Source: UMGS973 sp045599945 (GTDB taxonomy: Bacteria > Bacillota > Clostridia > Peptostreptococcales > Anaerovoracaceae). Taken from it: a stretch of 9,756 bases of DNA. Location of the stretch: NCBI GenBank assembly GCA_045599945.1, contig JAZRWY010000001.1, positions 1 to 9,756 of the forward strand. Direction: 5' to 3'. The notes beneath the pieces are model-generated. The model searched no databases, had not been told where the DNA came from, and worked only from the letters and a program-made list of their open reading frames with translations. The position numbers were made by a program, and so were the translations under genes. Below, one piece after another: positions 6,459 to 9,756 of this stretch (position 1 is the first letter of the stretch; the number at the start of each line of letters is the position of its first letter).

Positions 6459-6531
6459 AAAAAAATATGGGCATATGAATTCGGCGGCAGGGAAACTGCA
6501 TCCTGTGGAATTTTGTTGAATTCATATACCC
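6459..6531 (-). terminator. Terminator or attenuator hairpin between the aminotransferase and GAPDH-like genes
   Basis: On the minus strand, GGGTATATGAATTC (6531-6518) pairs with GAATTCATATGCCC (6482-6469) over 14 positions with one G-U pair. The 35-nt loop contains a smaller GCAG/CTGC hairpin, and seven T residues follow (6465-6459). It starts about 24 bases after the aminotransferase stop. Only about 20 bases separate the T tract from the next start codon, too few for a complete promoter, so the last gene is probably reached by readthrough. This would give it lower or conditional expression. Confidence 0.65.
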
Positions 6532-6554
6532 TTAATCTGCATAACAGTCTGTCG

Positions 6555-7835
6555 CTATTTGGATTCTTCCAATACTTCAGCTACAGCAGACAGCGTACTG
6601 TCGATATCTTCCTTTTTATGTGCATAGGATATGGTAAGACGCTTAGGCTCTGCCGGTGCCCAGTAGTGACCTTTTTCTATCATTTTCTTACGGAATGCAA
6701 TGGACTTTTCGGCATCGCCACGTAAGATATCTTCATGATTATTAAATGGTCCCTTTGCCCAGATTGGAACAGAAATAGAGCCGTATCCGATGACAGTAAC
6801 TTCGTCCTCATACTGGTCAAACAGTTTCTGCATATTTTCTCTAAAGTAGTCTCCCAGAGAGAAAATGTGATCAAATACAGGTTCCTTTTCCAGAACGTCA
6901 ATGGTTGCAATGGCGGCTGCCATGCATGCCGGATGTCCGTTGGTCGTTCCCTGGAAACTTACATCTCCGCCAGGGTTTGTACTGAAGGTGTCCATAATCT
7001 CTTTCTTGCCTGCGATATATGCAACAGGATATCCGTTACCCAGTGCTTTTGCAAGAGTCGTGAGATCCGGAGTCACCCCGCAGATCCCCTGATAGCCACC
7101 GAGGCCTACTCTAAAGCCTGTAATGACCTCGTCGAAAATCAGGATAATGCCGTGCTCGTCGCACAATCTTCTAAGCCCCTGCAGGAATTCATCGCTTAAC
7201 CTGACGCATCCCAGATTGTGAGCAATCGGTTCTACTATCAGCGCAGCAATCTGGTCCTTGTTTTCCAGCATGGTCTGTTCTACGTTTTCCAGATCATTTA
7301 GCCTGCAGACAAGAGTTGCATCAATGGCAGGGTCAAACATTCCGGCTGAATTCGGATTCCTCTTGTACAGCTGATCCACCGGCGTATAGCAGTTTCTTAA
7401 TACGTAATCATGCCATCCGTGGAAGCAACCCTGGAATTTGATGACCTTTTCACGTCCTGTAAATGCTCTGGCTGCACGGATTGCATGGTAAGTTGCTTCT
7501 GACCCGGAGCCGCATGAAAGAGCACGGTCTGCACATGGAACATGCTTACAGATTCTTTCTGCCAGTTCTATTTCCAGTTCTGTAACACCGATGCCGTACT
7601 GGTCGTGTTTTTCAATGGCTTTGCGAACAGCTTCTTTTACAGCAGGGTGGTTATAGCCGAGGATATATGGACCCCAGCATCCGTTATAGTCGATATATTT
7701 TTTTCCATCCCAGTCCCATAAGTAGGCGCCATCGCCCTCTTTCCACATCATAAATGGTTCCATGCTTCTGATGGAGGAGTTTACTCCGCCGGGCATGACT
7801 TTTCTTGCCCGATCAATCATTTCCTGTTTGTTCAT
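6555..7835 (-). CDS. Class III PLP aminotransferase, glutamate-1-semialdehyde aminomutase-like
   Basis: The 426-residue fold-type I enzyme transfers an amino group using PLP. It opens with the ARKVMPGGVNSS and GDGAYLWDWDGKKYIDY motifs of the glutamate-1-semialdehyde aminomutase (HemL) branch. It then has SCGSGSEAT at 107-114, FQGCFHGWHD at 134-143, DEVITGFR at 235-242 with Asp235 for the pyridine nitrogen, and the Schiff-base Lys263 in LAKALGNGYP. The region where HemL has a GTLSGNP-type loop reads QGTTNGHPACMAAA, and no tetrapyrrole gene is nearby, so a HemL role is unlikely. Its ATG overlaps the stop of the transketolase C subunit as ATGA, with AAAGGAG upstream, which indicates tight co-expression. 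It probably aminates or deaminates a carbonyl compound linked to the transketolase reaction; the substrate is unknown. Confidence 0.92.
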   Translation of the reverse strand: MNKQEMIDRARKVMPGGVNSSIRSMEPFMMWKEGDGAYLWDWDGKKYIDYNGCWGPYILGYNHPAVKEAVRKAIEKHDQYGIGVTELEIELAERICKHVPCADRALSCGSGSEATYHAIRAARAFTGREKVIKFQGCFHGWHDYVLRNCYTPVDQLYKRNPNSAGMFDPAIDATLVCRLNDLENVEQTMLENKDQIAALIVEPIAHNLGCVRLSDEFLQGLRRLCDEHGIILIFDEVITGFRVGLGGYQGICGVTPDLTTLAKALGNGYPVAYIAGKKEIMDTFSTNPGGDVSFQGTTNGHPACMAAAIATIDVLEKEPVFDHIFSLGDYFRENMQKLFDQYEDEVTVIGYGSISVPIWAKGPFNNHEDILRGDAEKSIAFRKKMIEKGHYWAPAEPKRLTISYAHKKEDIDSTLSAVAEVLEESK

Positions 7836-8803
7836 TTCTGCTCCTTTCGTGCAACTGCTGCCAGTGCTTTCTTAACGATATCTTCATATGTAATTCCGAA
7901 TGTTTTCATCAGATAATCCATTTTTCCAACTTCGCCAAACACTTCGTCCACTCCGACGGATTCTACCGGACATGGGCAGTTTGCTGCTGTATAATCTGTA
8001 ACAGCACTGTAAAGACCGTTTGTTGTTCGATGGTTTTCAGCGACAACAAGAGCGCCGGTTTCCATGACAGCTTTCTGAACAGTCTCTTCATCCAGAGGTT
8101 TGATAGTGAACATGTCTATTACGCGTACAGATATGCCTGCCTCTTCCAGAATATCCGCAGCCTTGAGCGCTTCTGAAACCATAAGTCCGTATGCGAGAAT
8201 TGTAACATCCGTTCCATCGCGCAGATGGTTTGATTTTCCAATTTCAAAATCGGTTCCTTCGACATATACGGAAGGAGCTTGTTTTCTTAATGTGCGGATG
8301 TATACATTTCCGTAGAAGTCTGCGCTTTTTCTGAGAAGAACTTCAAGAGCAACAGGGTCCGCAGGTTCAAGAATAGTAAAGCCGGGAATGCTTCTCATCA
8401 GTCCTACGTCTTCAAGAGGCATGTGTGTTCCGCCGTTCATTTCAGCACCTACGCCGGAATCCCATCCGATGATTTTTGCATTCAGATGTGCGTAGCCGCA
8501 GGACAGAAACAGCTGATCAAAGGCTCTTCTGGTAGCAAAGATTCCAAAAGCGTTCAGAAATGGAATCTGCCCTTCTGCAGACAGACCGGCGCAGATACCG
8601 ACTGCATCTGCTTCCTGTATTCCGACATTCAGATACTGATCGGGACAGGTCTGGCTGAATGCAACCGATGCCATGGAGTGGCTGCAGTCTACATCCACTA
8701 CCATAATACTCTCATTTTCTTTTCCCATTTCGATGATGGCCTTTGAATAGGCGTCACGCATTGCAACAGGAGAATTCTTTGTATAATCTGCCAGTTTAAT
8801 CAT
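7832..8803 (-). CDS. Transketolase, C-terminal subunit
   Basis: This 324-residue protein carries the pyrimidine-binding and C-terminal domains of a two-gene transketolase and must pair with the subunit encoded just upstream. The catalytic Glu64 that activates the ThDP aminopyrimidine is in NVGIQEADAVGI. TRRAFDQ at 91-97 and GGTHMPLED with His127 are the other active-site blocks. The C-terminal domain starts near residue 195 and includes VIDMFTIKPLD and VAENH. The ATG at 8803 is chosen because it has a near-perfect AAAGGAGG site and overlaps the N-subunit stop by eight bases; the longer frame to 8920 merely runs through the upstream gene. The transketolase moves a two-carbon ketol unit between sugar phosphates or related aldehydes. 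All key residues are present. Confidence 0.95.
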   Translation of the reverse strand: MIKLADYTKNSPVAMRDAYSKAIIEMGKENESIMVVDVDCSHSMASVAFSQTCPDQYLNVGIQEADAVGICAGLSAEGQIPFLNAFGIFATRRAFDQLFLSCGYAHLNAKIIGWDSGVGAEMNGGTHMPLEDVGLMRSIPGFTILEPADPVALEVLLRKSADFYGNVYIRTLRKQAPSVYVEGTDFEIGKSNHLRDGTDVTILAYGLMVSEALKAADILEEAGISVRVIDMFTIKPLDEETVQKAVMETGALVVAENHRTTNGLYSAVTDYTAANCPCPVESVGVDEVFGEVGKMDYLMKTFGITYEDIVKKALAAVARKEQK

Positions 8804-9656
8804 TGAAAGCCTCCTTTCCCACAATTCCGAGGCTGTATCTGCGGTTGATTTCCTTTGTCGCTTCCTCAGCATCCTGCTGGTTGAAAGCCATGTGATGATT
8901 ATTTTCATTTTCTTCTGCAAAGGTACATCCGATTCCCTTGACCGTGTCGAGGATAATTACTCTCGGACCGCCTTCAGCCATGCTGGATCTGGTAGCATAC
9001 AGAATATCCTGTACATCGTTACCATTGATCCGGATGCAGGAAAGACCGAAGGACTCGACTTTCTTCTGAAGGTCGAACGGGTTGCATACTTCTTCCAGAT
9101 AGCCGTCAAGTTGTCGTTTGTTGTTATCTATGTAGACGGTAATATTGGTCAGCTGCTGATGGCCAAGGAACTGGAACGCCTCCCAGATCTGACCTTCCTG
9201 AAGCTCTCCGTCGCCCAGGATGCAGTACACCCTGGAATTGCTTTTCTTTTTTCTTAAAGCTGCAGCCATGCCGCATGCAACGGAAACTCCTTGACCGAGA
9301 GAACCGGTGGACATGTCGATGCCTGGTGTTCTGACTCTGTCGCAGTGACTTGGAAGGTTGGTACCGCCTTTGTTCAGAGTATCCAGCTGCTGAAGAGGGA
9401 AAAAACCTGCAAGAGCCAGCGCTGCATATTGTGCCGGACCGCTGTGTCCTTTGGAAATGACGAGGCGGTCCCGTTCTTCCCATCTTGGATTCTGCGGATC
9501 ATATTTCATGATGTCTCCATACAGAACAGCTAGAAGGTCGCAGATGGACATGGCGCCGCCGACGTGACCGCCGCCTGCGCTTCCCATGCATCTCAGTGTC
9601 TGGATGCGGATATCTGCGGCTAATCTGAAAATATCTCCAATATTTGAATCTTTCAT
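8796..9656 (-). CDS. Transketolase, N-terminal (thiamine diphosphate-binding) subunit
   Basis: This 286-residue protein is the diphosphate-binding half of a split transketolase. The ThDP/Mg signature runs from GDGELQEG at 148-155 to NN at 178-179. Active-site blocks GGGHVGGAMS with His31, ISKGHSG with His71 and GSLGQGVSVACG at 118-129 are present. The length is usual for the split form found in Clostridia and Archaea. GHVGG differs from the commoner GHPGG, a mild change near the active site. The ATG at 9656 is the only reasonable start; its AAAGGA is about 12 bases upstream, a rather long spacing. It is the first gene of the minus-strand operon and directly follows the promoter at the window end. 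Such split enzymes serve pentose phosphate metabolism or dedicated routes, and the next two genes point to the latter here. Confidence 0.96.
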   Translation of the reverse strand: MKDSNIGDIFRLAADIRIQTLRCMGSAGGGHVGGAMSICDLLAVLYGDIMKYDPQNPRWEERDRLVISKGHSGPAQYAALALAGFFPLQQLDTLNKGGTNLPSHCDRVRTPGIDMSTGSLGQGVSVACGMAAALRKKKSNSRVYCILGDGELQEGQIWEAFQFLGHQQLTNITVYIDNNKRQLDGYLEEVCNPFDLQKKVESFGLSCIRINGNDVQDILYATRSSMAEGGPRVIILDTVKGIGCTFAEENENNHHMAFNQQDAEEATKEINRRYSLGIVGKEAFND

Positions 9657-9691
9657 GACAAATCACATCCTTTCAGTAAAACTGAATATTT

Positions 9692-9728
9692 GTAAATTTA
9701 CCATATCACTATTTTTTGCCTTTCGCAA
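9692..9728 (-). promoter_or_regulatory. Promoter of the transketolase operon with overlapping palindrome
   Basis: On the minus strand TTGCGA (9728-9723) and TATGGT (9705-9700) are 17 bases apart and match the -35 and -10 consensus at four of six bases each; the -10 also has a TGn extension. Transcription would start near 9693. GTAAATTTAC at 9692-9701 is an exact 10-bp palindrome covering the end of the -10 and the start site, a typical place for a repressor operator. The leader to the ATG is only about 37 bases. Confidence 0.55.
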
Positions 9729-9756
9729 GGGTTAAAATGAAAATTAATCAATATAT

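Noticed and set aside
6555..7835. Calling the aminotransferase hemL
   Set aside because: The late active-site loop differs from HemL and no tetrapyrrole genes are present, so a gene symbol is not justified.
8804..8920. N-terminal extension of the transketolase C subunit to 8920
   Set aside because: The extension lies within the N subunit gene, has low-quality composition, and the ATG at 8803 has an ideal ribosome site and matches the family start.
1..9756. tRNA, rRNA, CRISPR array, attachment site or complete insertion sequence
   Set aside because: No cloverleaf, rRNA-like stretch, regularly spaced repeat set or transposase with terminal repeats was found on either strand.

Overview
The window looks like chromosomal DNA of a low-to-moderate-GC Gram-positive anaerobe, most probably a gut Lachnospiraceae-type Clostridia. 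Supporting signs are strong AAAGGAGG-type ribosome sites, ATGA-coupled gene pairs, a short single-domain type I signal peptidase, a PepSY lipoprotein with a Gram-positive lipobox, a transketolase split into two genes, and an aromatic amino acid decarboxylase of the type known from gut Clostridia. The family placement is inference from gene style; no database search was possible.

Layout. Left arm, plus strand: an AT-rich edge (1-139) holding an open frame cut by the window and a loose 24-bp repeat; a 122-residue protein that seems to have lost its N-terminus (to 488); signal peptidase I (501-992); a coupled DUF2812-like membrane protein (989-2266); a PLP-dependent aromatic L-amino acid decarboxylase preceded by a 15-bp palindrome (2427-3851) and followed by a clear terminator; a lipoprotein with four PepSY-like repeats (4021-5037); then a strong extended -10 promoter, a folded leader of about 130 nt, and an 84-residue single-pass membrane protein (5221-5475) closed by a terminator (5485-5518).

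Right arm, minus strand, reading from right to left: a promoter with an overlapping 10-bp palindrome (9692-9728), the transketolase N-terminal (ThDP) subunit, the transketolase C-terminal subunit, a class III aminotransferase, a terminator/attenuator-like hairpin, and a 306-residue protein whose sequence follows glyceraldehyde-3-phosphate dehydrogenase from end to end but has lost the catalytic Cys and His, the NAD-binding glycine pattern and most of the S-loop. The first three genes overlap or touch and are almost certainly one transcript.

How they may work together. The minus-strand cluster pairs a two-carbon ketol transfer enzyme with a carbonyl-aminating enzyme and a dead GAPDH homologue. 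This fits a dedicated aminated-sugar or amino-ketose route better than housekeeping pentose phosphate metabolism, but the substrate cannot be read from the sequence. The pseudo-GAPDH is the most novel item: it could be a binding or regulatory protein for a triose or tetrose phosphate made or used by the transketolase. The decarboxylase on the other arm probably makes an aromatic amine such as tryptamine or phenethylamine, and appears to be a separately controlled single gene.
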